From positions 1 through 45,252 of the forward strand of contig JAKAZL010000012.1 in assembly GCA_021815925.1 (NCBI GenBank): a stretch of DNA of 45,252 nt. Reading direction: 5' to 3'. The notes beneath the pieces are model-generated. The model was not told the origin of the DNA, did not search any database, and saw only the letters and a program-made list of their open reading frames with translations. A program made the position numbers and the translations under genes. The number at the start of each line of letters is the position of its first letter. Position 1 is the first letter of the stretch. This stretch comes from Pseudomonadota bacterium. Its GTDB lineage: Bacteria; Pseudomonadota; Gammaproteobacteria; Steroidobacterales; Steroidobacteraceae. Of this stretch, positions 34,139 through 44,600 are shown one piece after another.

Positions 34139-36013
34139 TCAGATCTCCACCACGGTGTTGAGCGAGACGACGCCGCGCGAGGGCATGCGGAAAAATTCCG
34201 CCGCCTGGGTGCTGTGGCGCTGCATGCGCGCAAACAGCAGCCGCTGCAGGCCGCGCCAGCCGGGCAGCTCGCGTGCGCGCACCACGTGCTGGCCGACGAA
34301 GAACGAGCTGTCTTCCATGAACACCTTCAGGCCCCGCGCGCGGCAGCCGCGCAGCGCCTCGGCGACATCGGGGGTCTCCATGAACCCGAAGCGCGCCGTG
34401 ACCAGGTAGACCGCCGGCAGCGCCTCGTCGATCTCCACGCGGTTGGCGGGGTCCTGCCGGGGAGTGCGCACGATCTCGAGGGTCATGATGATCAGCCGCT
34501 CGTGCACCACGCGGTTGTGCTCGAGGTTGCGGATCAGCGCCGAGGGCACCAGGTCCGGGGTGCTGGCGAGAAACACCGCGGTGCCGGGTACGCGGTGCAC
34601 TCCGGCGAGAAGATTCGGCAGCTCGCTGCGCGGAATGGCCTGGCGCGCGAGCGCCGCGCGCAGCTCGAGCCGACCGCTGCGCCAGGTGATGAAGAGTGTG
34701 AACAGCACCGCGGCGAGCGCAAGCGGAATCCACCCGCCGTTCGGCACCTTGGTCATGTTGCCGACGAAGAACACGAAATCGACGATGAACAGCAGTCCGA
34801 ACAGCAGCGCCACCACGCCCTTCGGCCAGTTCCACTGCTGCAGCGCGACGAATGCACCGAGGATGGTCGTGATCAGCATGGTGCCGACCACTGCCGAGCC
34901 GTAGGCTGCCGAGAGCGCATCGGAGGATCCGAACCCGACGACGAACGCGATGACCGCGGCGCAGACCAGCCAGTTGACCACGGGCACGTAGATCTGGCCG
35001 AGGGCGGTCGCCGAGGTCTGCAGCACCCGGATGCGCGGCAGCAGGTCGAGCTGCACGGCCTGGCGGGCCATGGAGAACGCCCCGGAGATGACGGCCTGGG
35101 AGGCGATGACGGTGGCGGCGGTGGCCAGGATCACCATCCACGGCAGCGCCGAGGGCGAGACCATCAGATAGAGCGTCTGCGGAATGAAATGTCCCTGCGA
35201 GAGCTGCAGCGCGCCCTGGCCGAAGTAATTGAGGATCAGCGCCGGCCAGATGAGCGTGAACCAGGCGATGCGCACGGGGCGCTTGCCGAAGTGGCCCATG
35301 TCGGCATAGAGCGCCTCGCCGCCCGTGAGGCACAGGAACACCGCGCCGATCACGGCGAAGGATACGCCCGGGCGGTGCACCAGCAGCTCGATGCCGTAGA
35401 GGGGATTGAGCGCGTAGAGCACGACCGGGTTGGCGCGAATGGCGTTGATGCCGGTGGCCGCGAGCACCAGGAACCACACGATCATGATCGGCCCGAACAG
35501 CGCGCCCACCTTGGCCGTGCCGCGCCGCTGGTAGATGAACAGCGCCACGATCACCGCCACGGTCACCGGCACGACCAGGTGCGCGAAATCCGGACTCAGC
35601 ACTTCCAGGCCCTCGGCGGCACTCAGCACGCTGATCGCCGGGGTGATCAGCGAGTCGCAGAAGAAGAACGCCGTGCCGGCGAGCGCCAGTCCGACCACCG
35701 TTCGCGCCCAGAGGCTGCCGGCGACGCTGTTGCGCTGCGCGAGCGCGAACATCGCCAGGATCCCGCCCTCGCCCTCGTTGTCGGCGCGCATGATGATGCT
35801 GATGTACTTGATCGTGACCGAGATGGTCAGCGCCCAGACGATCAGCGACAGCGAGCCGAGCACGGAGAGCCGATCGAAGTGTCCCGCTTCGGTGAGCGTC
35901 GACTCCAGGGCATAGAGCGGACTGGTGCCGATGTCGCCGTAGACGACGCCGATGGCGCCGATAACGGCCGCGAGCGACCAGCCGCGCGTCTGTCCGGAGT
36001 CGACGCGCATCAT
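34139..36013 (-). CDS. kup: KUP-family potassium uptake protein
   Basis: A 624-residue K+ transporter (Kup/HAK/KT). About 12 membrane segments lie in residues 12-440, with a soluble C-terminal region (about 445-624). Signatures: GVVYGDIGTSPLYAL, the NEGEGGILAMFAL loop, GDSLITP-like CDSLITPAISVLSA and LTGGEALYADMGHFGKRP. In E. coli Kup serves K+ uptake at low pH. ATG at 36013 or 36010. Only one base separates it from the stop of the SET-domain gene upstream, so the two are likely coupled. Confidence 0.94.
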   Translation of the reverse strand: MMRVDSGQTRGWSLAAVIGAIGVVYGDIGTSPLYALESTLTEAGHFDRLSVLGSLSLIVWALTISVTIKYISIIMRADNEGEGGILAMFALAQRNSVAGSLWARTVVGLALAGTAFFFCDSLITPAISVLSAAEGLEVLSPDFAHLVVPVTVAVIVALFIYQRRGTAKVGALFGPIMIVWFLVLAATGINAIRANPVVLYALNPLYGIELLVHRPGVSFAVIGAVFLCLTGGEALYADMGHFGKRPVRIAWFTLIWPALILNYFGQGALQLSQGHFIPQTLYLMVSPSALPWMVILATAATVIASQAVISGAFSMARQAVQLDLLPRIRVLQTSATALGQIYVPVVNWLVCAAVIAFVVGFGSSDALSAAYGSAVVGTMLITTILGAFVALQQWNWPKGVVALLFGLLFIVDFVFFVGNMTKVPNGGWIPLALAAVLFTLFITWRSGRLELRAALARQAIPRSELPNLLAGVHRVPGTAVFLASTPDLVPSALIRNLEHNRVVHERLIIMTLEIVRTPRQDPANRVEIDEALPAVYLVTARFGFMETPDVAEALRGCRARGLKVFMEDSSFFVGQHVVRARELPGWRGLQRLLFARMQRHSTQAAEFFRMPSRGVVSLNTVVEI

Positions 36014-36014
36014 C

Positions 36015-36599
36015 TCACCGGACCGGCCGGGAGGCGCGCTTGCGCTTGGCCGCAGGCGTCGCGCCGGCCGGCTCGCTCGTCGAGCGCCTGCCGCGCTGCG
36101 CGCCGGCTGTTGTGCGCCCCTTGGCCTTTTTCTTCGGTGGCCAGAGCATGGTGCCGCGGCAGTTCGCCTGGCCGCAGCGGCAGGCGTAGATCTCGTCGAC
36201 GTCGGGCGGATCGTCCCGCGAGCGTCCGAGCTGATAGTCGTAGTGCAGTTCCTCGCCCGGCTGGATGGTGCGCAACGCCTCGATGAACACGCGGCGCGCC
36301 TCGATCACCGTCTCGCAGTTCGGATTGCAGGAGTGATTGATGAAGCGGGCATCGTTGCCGCCGACGCCCGCGTCGATCACGGTGCGCGCATCGACGATGA
36401 ACAGGAACGTGTGGTTGTCGCGCTCGTCGCGGTCCGCGTAGCGCTGGTCCGCCTCGCGGTGCGAGACTCGGTCGCCGAGGTACTCCACGATGCGGGTGCC
36501 CTTGCGGATGCGGCGCGCGGCGAACACGCCCCGGCCGTGCACGCGCGAGCGGCGTACTTTGAACAGCGGCGTGCCGCGAGCGGTGGTCTTACCGGCCAC
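36015..36599 (-). CDS. SET-domain protein (lysine methyltransferase-like) with basic tail
   Basis: A 194-residue protein with a compact SET domain, the SAM-dependent lysine methyltransferase fold first known from eukaryotic histone enzymes. Motifs: VHGRGVFA (20-27), ARFINHSCNPNCE (84-96), which holds the SAM-binding NHS and Asn, GEELHYDY (115-122) with the catalytic Tyr, and a post-SET zinc motif CRCGQANCRG (140-149). Residues 155-194 are a Lys/Arg-rich tail (PPKKKAKGRTTAG, AAKRKRASRPVR) suggesting nucleic-acid or acidic-partner binding. Bacterial relatives exist (Chlamydia, Legionella, Xanthomonas). The substrate here is unknown. It lies tightly between thyA (8 bases) and kup (1 base). Confidence 0.88.
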   Translation of the reverse strand: MAGKTTARGTPLFKVRRSRVHGRGVFAARRIRKGTRIVEYLGDRVSHREADQRYADRDERDNHTFLFIVDARTVIDAGVGGNDARFINHSCNPNCETVIEARRVFIEALRTIQPGEELHYDYQLGRSRDDPPDVDEIYACRCGQANCRGTMLWPPKKKAKGRTTAGAQRGRRSTSEPAGATPAAKRKRASRPVR

Positions 36600-36607
36600 G
36601 GGCGCCT

Positions 36608-37402
36608 CTAGACGGCCACCGGCGCTGCGATGGCCGGGTGATGCTGGTAGTTCATGATCTCGAAGTCCTCGAAGCGATAGTCGAACAGGGTGGGCGGACG
36701 GCGGCGGATGCGCAACTGCGGCAGCGGGAAGGGCTCGCGCTCGAGCTGCGTGCGCGCCTGCTCGAGGTGGTTGGCATACAGGTGGCAGTCACCGCCCGTC
36801 CAGATGAACTCTCCGGGCTCGAGATCGCACTGCTGGGCCATCATGTGCGTCAGCAGCGCGTAGCTGGCGATGTTGAAGGGCACGCCGAGGAACACATCGG
36901 CGCTGCGCTGATAGAGCTGACAGGACAAGCGGCCCGCGGCGACGTGGAACTGGAATAGCGCATGGCAGGGCATCAGGCGCATCTGCTCGAGCTGCCCGAC
37001 ATTCCAGGCGCTCACCACGATGCGCCGGGAGTCCGGGTCGCGGCGGATCAGCTCGATCGCTGCGCTGATCTGGTCGATGCTGCGCCCGTCGGCCGCCGCC
37101 CAGGCGCGCCACTGGCGGCCGTACACCGGACCGAGCTCACCGTTCGCATCGGCCCACTCGTCCCAGATGCTCACTCCCTGCTCGTGCAGCCAGCGCACGT
37201 TGGTGTCCCCGCGCAGGAACCACAGCAGCTCGACGATCACCGAGCGCAGGTGCACGCGCTTGGTGGTCACCAGCGGGAAGCCGGCCGCGAGATCGAAACG
37301 CAGCTGCTCCCCGAAGCGCGAGCGCGTGCCGGTGCCGGTGCGGTCCCCCTTGGCCGTACCGCTCTCGAGGATGCGGCGCATCAGATCGAGATACGGTCGC
37401 AT
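36608..37402 (-). CDS. thyA: Thymidylate synthase
   Basis: A 264-residue ThyA, exactly the E. coli length. It methylates dUMP with methylene-THF. Catalytic Cys146 in [12 protein letters not shown], the phosphate-binding Arg in [23 protein letters not shown], and [12 protein letters not shown]. Six bases from the end of lgt upstream. Confidence 0.97.
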   Translation of the reverse strand: MRPYLDLMRRILESGTAKGDRTGTGTRSRFGEQLRFDLAAGFPLVTTKRVHLRSVIVELLWFLRGDTNVRWLHEQGVSIWDEWADANGELGPVYGRQWRAWAAADGRSIDQISAAIELIRRDPDSRRIVVSAWNVGQLEQMRLMPCHALFQFHVAAGRLSCQLYQRSADVFLGVPFNIASYALLTHMMAQQCDLEPGEFIWTGGDCHLYANHLEQARTQLEREPFPLPQLRIRRRPPTLFDYRFEDFEIMNYQHHPAIAAPVAV

Positions 37403-37408
37403 CGCGGC

Positions 37409-38218
37409 TCAGCGCGCAGCGGCGGGGAGGTAGTTACCCGAGGGCCTGCGGGCCTGATACGCGTAGATCAGCAGTCCGGCGCCGATCACGATCATGGGGA
37501 AGGAGAGCACCTGCCCCATGGTCACCCAGCCCCAGGCGAGGTAGCCGAGCTGCGGATCGGGCAGACGCACGAACTCCACCAGGAAGCGGAACGAGCCGTA
37601 CATCAGCAGGAACAGCCCCGAGGCCGCCAGGCGCGGCTTCGGCCGCGCGGTGAACAGCCAGATCGTCCAGAACAGCACCACGCCCTCGAAGAACGCCTCG
37701 TACAGCTGCGAGGGCTGGCGCACGACCCCGTGGTAGAGAAAGCCCCACGGCAGCGTCGTCGGCTTGCCCCACAGCTCGCCGTTGATGAAATTGCCGATGC
37801 GCCCGAAGAACAGACCGAGCGCCGGCAGCGGCACAGTGAAATCAAACACGTCGGCGACATTGCGCTTGCGCAGCAGGCCGAAGATGCTCATGGCCAGCAT
37901 GACCCCGAGCAGCCCGCCGTGGAAGGACATGCCCCCGTCCCACACCTCGATCGGGTACCACGGGTTGCTGCGGGTCCAGAAGCTCATGCCGTAGAACAGC
38001 ACGTAGCCGATCCGCCCGCCGAGGATGACCCCGAGCATGCAGTAGAAGATCAGGTCATCGACGTCGACCGCCTTCCAGGTCGATTCGCGGCGCGCGGCGC
38101 GGTAGCGGGCGAGCGCCCAGGCGCCGATGAAGCCGAGCAGATACATGATCCCGTACCAGTGCACCTTCAGCGGGCCGATACGGAAGGCGATCGGATTGAT
38201 GTCGGGGTACTTGATCAT
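37409..38218 (-). CDS. lgt: Prolipoprotein diacylglyceryl transferase
   Basis: A 269-residue inner-membrane enzyme with seven membrane helices that attaches diacylglycerol to the lipobox Cys of prolipoproteins. HWYGIMYLLGF near the N-terminus, DGGMSFHGGLLGV, and the Lgt signature GRIGNFINGELWGKPT with the essential Arg and Asn, then QLYEA. lgt-thyA is a very common gene pair. ATG at 38218 gives the family length; upstream sequence in frame belongs to the shadow of rlmI. Confidence 0.96.
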   Translation of the reverse strand: MIKYPDINPIAFRIGPLKVHWYGIMYLLGFIGAWALARYRAARRESTWKAVDVDDLIFYCMLGVILGGRIGYVLFYGMSFWTRSNPWYPIEVWDGGMSFHGGLLGVMLAMSIFGLLRKRNVADVFDFTVPLPALGLFFGRIGNFINGELWGKPTTLPWGFLYHGVVRQPSQLYEAFFEGVVLFWTIWLFTARPKPRLAASGLFLLMYGSFRFLVEFVRLPDPQLGYLAWGWVTMGQVLSFPMIVIGAGLLIYAYQARRPSGNYLPAAAR

Positions 38219-38229
38219 GGCGGTGCAGT

Positions 38230-39459
38230 TTATCCGACCTGGCTCGATATGCGGCAGAAGAACGCCTTGAGATAGCGCGTCTCGGGAACCGCCGGGTGGA
38301 CGGGGTGGTCCGGGGACTGGCCGCCCGCCTCGAGGATCTGTACGCCCCGGCCGCCGTGCCGCGCCGCCGTCTGCAGCACCTCCCCGAGTGCCTCGGCGGA
38401 GAGGTGATACGAGCAGGAGCACGACACCAGCAGGCCTTCCTCGCCCATCAGCCCCATCGCGAGCTGATTGAGCTTGCGGTAGGCCGCCTGGCCGCGCGGG
38501 ATGTCCTTCTTGCGCTTGATGAAGGCCGGCGGGTCGAGCACCACGACGTCGAAGCGCTCGCCGCGCTCGCGCAGTGCCGCAAGCGCCTCGAAGGCATCGC
38601 CCCGCAGGGTCTGCAGGGCCAGCCCGTTCGCCTGCGCGTTGCGCTCGGCGTAGTCGAGCGCGGCCTGCGAGCCGTCGACACACAGGGCGGAGCCCGCGCC
38701 GGCGGTGAGCGCCGTGAGGCTCCACGCTCCGACGTAGCCGCACACATCGAGCACGCGCGCCCCGCGCGTGAGGTAGCGGGTCAGCCGCTCCCGGTTGGCG
38801 CGCTGATCGTAGAACCAGCCGGTCTTCTGCCCGGTGGCGAGCGGAGCGGCGAAGGCGAGTCCCGCCTCGCGCACCGTGAGCTCGGCCGGGATCTGCCCGA
38901 ACGCCGTCTCGGCGAGCGCCGGCAGGCTCTCGAGCGTTCGCGCACCCGAATCGTTCTTCCAGAATAGCCCCGCCGGGGCGAGTCGCTCGCGCACGGCGGC
39001 CTCGATCGTCGGACGCAGTGCCTCCATGCCGGCGGTGGCGATCTGACCGACCAGCACGTCCCCGTAGCGATCGAGCACCAGGCCGGGCAGACCATCGGAC
39101 TCGCCGAACACCAGCCGGTAGTACGGCTCGCGGTACAGCCACTCGCGCAGCCGCAGCGCCGCTTCGAGCCGCTGTTCGATAAGCGCCCCGTCGATGGGCC
39201 GCTCGGCCGTGCGGCTGACGATCCGCGCGCAGATCAGCGCGTGCGGATTGACGTAGGCGTGGCCCAGGAACTGCCCACGGTGCGATTCGATGCGGGCGTG
39301 CTCGCCGGGGCTGAACGCGCGCAGCGGGGTGTCATCGTCGACTTCGTTGCTGAATACCCAGGGGTGGCCGGCGAGGATGCGGTGCTCCTCGCCGCGCTTC
39401 AGGCGCAGCGTGCGTCCGGTGTTCGGAACGGCATCGGCGGGGGACGTCGGGACACTCAA
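38230..39459 (-). CDS. rlmI: 23S rRNA (cytosine-C5)-methyltransferase RlmI-like
   Basis: A SAM-dependent methyltransferase with an N-terminal PUA-like domain ([21 protein letters not shown]), a central domain ([19 protein letters not shown]) and a Rossmann fold ([37 protein letters not shown]). E. coli RlmI makes m5C1962 in 23S rRNA. The start is uncertain: TTG at 39459 gives 409 residues and follows a TATACT -10 box (39492-39497) by about 33 bases, but lacks a Shine-Dalgarno. In-frame sequence further up is unconserved and crosses the divergent gene. Confidence 0.88.
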   Translation of the reverse strand: MSVPTSPADAVPNTGRTLRLKRGEEHRILAGHPWVFSNEVDDDTPLRAFSPGEHARIESHRGQFLGHAYVNPHALICARIVSRTAERPIDGALIEQRLEAALRLREWLYREPYYRLVFGESDGLPGLVLDRYGDVLVGQIATAGMEALRPTIEAAVRERLAPAGLFWKNDSGARTLESLPALAETAFGQIPAELTVREAGLAFAAPLATGQKTGWFYDQRANRERLTRYLTRGARVLDVCGYVGAWSLTALTAGAGSALCVDGSQAALDYAERNAQANGLALQTLRGDAFEALAALRERGERFDVVVLDPPAFIKRKKDIPRGQAAYRKLNQLAMGLMGEEGLLVSCSCSYHLSAEALGEVLQTAARHGGRGVQILEAGGQSPDHPVHPAVPETRYLKAFFCRISSQVG

Positions 39460-39491
39460 GGGGGCAGCCGGCGGTCGATTACGGGGGCGGC

Positions 39492-39497
39492 AGTATA
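39492..39497 (-). promoter_or_regulatory. -10 box of the rlmI-lgt-thyA-SET-kup-folA series
   Basis: TATACT on the minus strand; predicted start near 39485. No clear -35 element. The six genes downstream are separated by 41 bases or less, so this may be the main promoter. Confidence 0.4.
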
Positions 39498-39568
39498 CAG
39501 GCGCCGGCGCCGCCCCGCGCGGTATGCTGGCCGCCCGGTCCCGCTCCCGGAGCCTGCACGGAAGTTCC

Positions 39569-41656
39569 ATGGAAAGCCGACATCTCAACGCCGATGGCAC
39601 ACCGAAATACACCAACCGCCTGATCGGCGAGACCAGCCCGTACCTGCGCCAGCACGCCCACAACCCGGTGGACTGGCATCCCTGGGGCGAGGAGGCTTTC
39701 CAGCTCGCGCGCCAACTCGGCCGCCCGGTGCATCTGAGCATCGGCTATGCGGCCTGCCACTGGTGCCACGTGCTCGCTGCCGAGAGCTTCGAGGACGAGC
39801 GGACCGCCGAGCTGCTCAACAGTCGGTTCGTGAACATCAAGGTCGACCGCGAGGAGCGGCCGGACGTCGACCGGATCTACCAGATCGCCCAGCAGATGCT
39901 GACGCACGGCCCGGGTGGCTGGCCGCTGACCATGTTTCTCACTGACGAGCGCCGGCCGTTCTTCGGCGGGACGTACTTCCCGCCCGAGCCGCGCCACGGG
40001 TTGCCGGGCTTTCGGGACCTGCTCGAGCGCGTCGCGCGCTACTACGCGGAGCATCGCGAGGCGCTCGCCGCGCAGGGCGAGGCGCTCGTCGCGGCATTCC
40101 AGAGCATCGATCCGCCGCCCCCGGAGGCGGGCCGGGTGCTCGATGACGGACCGCTCGAGCGGGCCCGTGCGGACCTGGAGCGTGTGTTCGATGCGCGCGA
40201 GGGGGGCTTCGGCGGCGCGCCGAAGTTTCCGCACCCGAGCTCGATCGAGCGGCTGTTGCGTCACTGGCGCACGACCGTCCGGCACGATCCCCCGGATCTG
40301 CGCGCGTTGTACATGGCGGGCCTGACGCTCAGGCGCATGGCCGACGGCGGCATCCACGATGCGCTCGGCGGCGGCTTCTACCGCTACTCGGTCGATGAGC
40401 GATGGCGGATTCCGCACTTCGAGAAGATGCTCTACGACAACGCCTGGCTGCTCGCGGTGTACGCCGATGCGTACGTGGCGAGCGCCGATGCGCGTTATGC
40501 CGAGGTCGCGCGCGACACGGCTGAGTGGATGTGCCGCGAGATGCAGTCCGAGGAGGGCGGTTTCTACTCGAGCCTGGATGCGGATGCCGCCGGGCACGAG
40601 GGAAGTTTCTACGTCTGGGACCGCGAGGAGGTCCGCGCACTGCTGAGCGCGGAGGAATACGCCGCGTTCGCGCCGCTTTACGGCCTGGATCAAGCGCCGA
40701 ACTTCGAAGGACGCTGGCACCTGTACGTGGCGCGCGAGCCGGACTCGCTTCCCGGGCTGCTCAACGAACCGGCGGAGCGACTCGCCGGGCGGCTCGCAAG
40801 CGCCCGCGAGAAGCTGCTGGCGGCGCGTGCGCGCCGTGAGCGTCCCGCGCGCGACGAGAAGATCCTGACGGCGTGGAACGGTCTGGCGATCGCCGGCCTT
40901 GCCCGGGCCGCCCGCGCGCTGCCGTGCGCCGGGCTCGGCGAGTCGGCGAGCCGCGCGCTCGAGTTCGTGCGCGGCGCGCTGTGGCGCGAGGGACGGCTGC
41001 TGGCCACCTCAGGTGGTGGCCGAGCGCGGCTCAACGCCTATCTTGACGATTACGTCTTCCTCGCCGATGCGGTCCTGGAGCTGCAGCAGTTGCGGCTGCG
41101 GCCCGAGGAGCTCGCCTTCGCCGTCGAGCTGATGGAGGTGGTGTTGGAGCACTTCAGCGCCGCGGAGGGCGGGTTCTACTTCACGGCCGACGATCACGAG
41201 CCGCTGTTGCACCGCCTGCGGACCTTCGCCGACGAGGCGCTGCCGGCCGGCAACGCCATCGCCGCGCGCGTGCTGCTGCGCCTGGGCTATCTGCTCGGCG
41301 AGGGGCGCTACCTGCAGGCGGCCGAGCGCGTCGTGCGCGCCGGCTGGGCGCCGCTCGAGCACCATCCCCAGGCGCATGCGACGCTGCTCAACGTGCTGGA
41401 GGAGCTGCTCGAGCCACCTGAGATCGTGATCCTGCGCGGCGAGCCGGCGGCCATCGAGTCCTGGCAGCGCGAGCTCGCGCGGCTGTATGCGCCGCAGCGC
41501 ATGGTGCTCGCGGCGGCCGCGGACGCCCCGGGCCTGCCGCCGGCGCTCGCGGCCAAGCCGGCGCGCGGCGCGGCGACCGCTTACCTCTGCCGCGGCAGCG
41601 TCTGCAGCGAGCCGATCGACAGCTTCGCCGCGCTCGCCGAGGCGCTGCGCGCCTAG
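39569..41656 (+). CDS. YyaL/SSP411-family thioredoxin-domain protein
   Basis: A 695-residue protein of the YyaL/spermatogenesis-associated protein 20 family. Residues about 8-170 form the thioredoxin-like DUF255 domain ([21 protein letters not shown], with CHWC in [12 protein letters not shown], then [10 protein letters not shown] and [10 protein letters not shown]). The remainder is an (alpha/alpha)6 barrel like N-acylglucosamine epimerases and cellulases ([48 protein letters not shown]). The function is not known; a redox-linked role is suggested by the CxxC. ATG at 39569 has GGAAG five bases before it. It is divergent from rlmI and ends one base from the convergent putA stop. Confidence 0.88.
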   Translation: MESRHLNADGTPKYTNRLIGETSPYLRQHAHNPVDWHPWGEEAFQLARQLGRPVHLSIGYAACHWCHVLAAESFEDERTAELLNSRFVNIKVDREERPDVDRIYQIAQQMLTHGPGGWPLTMFLTDERRPFFGGTYFPPEPRHGLPGFRDLLERVARYYAEHREALAAQGEALVAAFQSIDPPPPEAGRVLDDGPLERARADLERVFDAREGGFGGAPKFPHPSSIERLLRHWRTTVRHDPPDLRALYMAGLTLRRMADGGIHDALGGGFYRYSVDERWRIPHFEKMLYDNAWLLAVYADAYVASADARYAEVARDTAEWMCREMQSEEGGFYSSLDADAAGHEGSFYVWDREEVRALLSAEEYAAFAPLYGLDQAPNFEGRWHLYVAREPDSLPGLLNEPAERLAGRLASAREKLLAARARRERPARDEKILTAWNGLAIAGLARAARALPCAGLGESASRALEFVRGALWREGRLLATSGGGRARLNAYLDDYVFLADAVLELQQLRLRPEELAFAVELMEVVLEHFSAAEGGFYFTADDHEPLLHRLRTFADEALPAGNAIAARVLLRLGYLLGEGRYLQAAERVVRAGWAPLEHHPQAHATLLNVLEELLEPPEIVILRGEPAAIESWQRELARLYAPQRMVLAAAADAPGLPPALAAKPARGAATAYLCRGSVCSEPIDSFAALAEALRA

Positions 41657-41657
41657 C

Positions 41658-44600
41658 TCAAGTCAGCAGCTCCACCGCGCCGCCGATCGCCGCGGTGTTG
41701 ATCGTGAGCGTACGCTCGGTCGCGAAGCGCAGCAGGTAGTGCGGACCGCCGGCCTTCGGGCCCGTTCCGGACAGGCCCTGGCCGCCGAATGGCTGCACGC
41801 CAACCACTGCGCCGATCATGTTGCGGTTGACGTAGGTGTTGCCCGCCGGCAGTGACTGGAAGACGTGCTCGGCCATGGTCTCGAGCCGGCTGTGCACGCC
41901 GAGCGTCAGCCCGAAGCCGCTCGCGCGGATGGCCGCGAGCACCTGCGGCAGCTCCTCGGCGCGGTAGCGCGCCACGTGCAGGATGGGGCCGAACTCCTCG
42001 CTCTTGAGCTGATCGAACGCGCCGAGCTCGAACAGATGCGGGGCGAAGAACTGCCCGCCAGCGGCACAGCCGTCGGTCGGGCAGGCATGCAGGAGCTTCG
42101 CCTCGCGGCGCATGCGCTCGGCGTGCCGCTCGAGGCGCTGGCGCGCCTGGGCGTTGATCACCGGTCCGACATCGGTGGCCGGATCGGCCGGGTCGCCGAG
42201 TCTCAGGCAGCGCATCGCGCCCACCAGCATCTCGATGACCCGCTCGGCGATCTCCTCCTGCACGTAGAGCACCCGCAGCGCCGAGCAGCGCTGTCCGGCG
42301 CTGTTGAATGCCGAGAGGATCACATCGTCGACGACCTGCTCGGGTAGCGCCGTGGCGTCCACGATCATCGCGTTGACGCCGCCGGTCTCGGCGATGAACG
42401 GAACGATCGGGCCGTCACGGCCGGCGAGCGTGCGGTTGATCGTGGCCGCCGTCGTGGTCGAGCCGGTGAACGCCACGCCGGCGAGCGCCGGGTGCGTCAG
42501 CGCCGCGCGGCTGAAGGGCGGGCCGTCCGCGGGCGTCAGCTGCAGCACCGCGCGCGGGACGCCCGCTTCCTGCAGCAGGCTCACCATGGCGTGGGCCACG
42601 AGCGGGGTGCTCGGTGCCGGCTTGGCCAGCACCGCATTGCCGGCCATCAGGGCCGCGGCGATCTGGCCGGTGAAGATGGCGAGCGGGAAGTTCCACGGAC
42701 TGATGCAGGCGAACACCCCGCGGCCCTGCAGCCACAGCTCGTTGCGCTCACCGACCGGTCCCGGCAGCACCTCACCGGAACCAAACAGCCTGCGGCCCTG
42801 CTCGGCGTAGTAGCGGCAGAAATCGCTGGCCTCGCGCACCTCGGCGAGCGCATCGGGCAGCGTCCGACCGGCCTCGCGTACCAGCAGGCCGAGAAACGCC
42901 TCGCGGCGCTGCTCGAGCAGCGCCGCGGCGCGCTCGAGGCACTCGGCGCGCTCGGCCGCCGGACGTCGGTCCCAGGCCGGCTGCGCCGCCGCGGCGGCGT
43001 CCATGGCGGCGCTGATCTCCGTCTCGCTCGCATCGCGGCTCACACCGACGAGCTCACCGTCGGCCGGGCAGTGCACCGGGGTCTCAGGCGGCGCACCGGC
43101 GCCGGCGGCGAGGATCGGGCCGCCCGTGTACGGCCGGCCGCGCGCTGCCGCGAGACCCTCGAGCAGCGCCGCGAGCTCCTTAGGGTTGCCGAGATCCGCG
43201 CCGCGCGAGTTCAGGCGCGAGCCGTACAGGTGCGGCGGCTCGCGTACGCCGGAGGGGCGCTGGGGGTTTTCGGGAAGGATCTGTCCCACGACGTGCTCCA
43301 CGGGAATGCGTTTGTTGAGAAAGTGGTGGACGAAGGAAGTGTTGGCGCCGTTCTCGAGCAGCCGGCGTACCAAGTACGGCAGAAGGTCCTGATGGGTGCC
43401 GACCGGCGCGTACACGCGCACCGGCGGCAGCTGCGGCTGCTCGGCGCGCACCACCCCATAGAGCGCCTGTCCCATGCCATGCAGCCGCTGGAACTCGTAG
43501 CGCGCGCTGCTCGGGGCGAGCGCGGCGACCGCCGCGACGGTGAGCGCGTTGTGCGTGGCGAACTGCGGATAGATCACATCGGCGGCCGCGAACAGCCGCC
43601 GCACGCAGACCAGATAGCTCGCGTCCGTGACCGCCTTGGTCGTGTACACCGGGAAACTCGCAAGTCCCCGCTCCTGGGCGCGCTTGATCTCGGCGTCCCA
43701 GTAGGCGCCCTTCACCAGGCGCATGCTCATGCGCCGGCCGGTTGCGCGCGCGAGCGCGGCGACCCACTCGATCACGAGCGGTGCGCGGCGGCCATAGGCC
43801 TGCACCGCCAGTCCCAGTCCCTCCCAGTCACGGGTCTGCCGGTCGCGCGCCATGGCCTCGATGACATCGAGCGAGAGGTCGAGCCGGTCGGCCTCCTCGG
43901 CATCGACCGTCAGCCCGATGCCCGCGCGACAGGCCGCCCGGGCGAGCTCGACGGCGCGCGGCACCAAGCGCTCGAGGACGCGGGGACGTTGCGTCAGCAG
44001 GTAGCGCGGCTCGAGCGCGGAGAGCTTCACGGAGATCCCGGAGCGCGCGTATACGGCCCCGGCGGGTTGGCGGCCGAGCGCCTCGATCGCGTTCCGGTAC
44101 GCCTGGAAATAGCGCTCCGCGTCGGCATCGGTGCGTGCCCCTTCGCCCAGCATGTCGAACGAGCACAGCGCCAGGTCGCTCTGGCGGGTGCCACGCGCGA
44201 GCGCCGCTTCGATCGATTCCCCGACGATGAACGCGTGGCCCATCAGGCGCATCGCCCGCCGCATGATGCGGCGGGTCGTCGGCGCCAGGAGATTGCGCGG
44301 CGCCGGTGAGCGCGTGAGCAGGGCGTGCGCATCGGGGAGCATCCGTCCAGCGGTGCGCAGCAGCGCGAGGCCCAGGCGCACCTGCAGGTTCGCCTCCCCG
44401 TTGCCCCCGCGCAGCGCCGCCAGCCGCTCGGCGATCAGGCGGTCGGCGCTGAGCGCATCCGGCGTGCGCAGCAGTGCCTCGGCGAGGCTCATCAGCGCCT
44501 TGCCCTCGGCGCTGTCGAGGGGGAACTGCCCGAGCAACGACTCCACCAGCGAGCCGGCGCGCGCGTGCGCGCGGGCGGCGCTCACCCAGTGCAGGGCCTG

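Noticed and set aside
42492-44309. Plus-strand open frame of about 605 codons opposite putA
   Set aside because: Shadow of putA; no start context or family motif.
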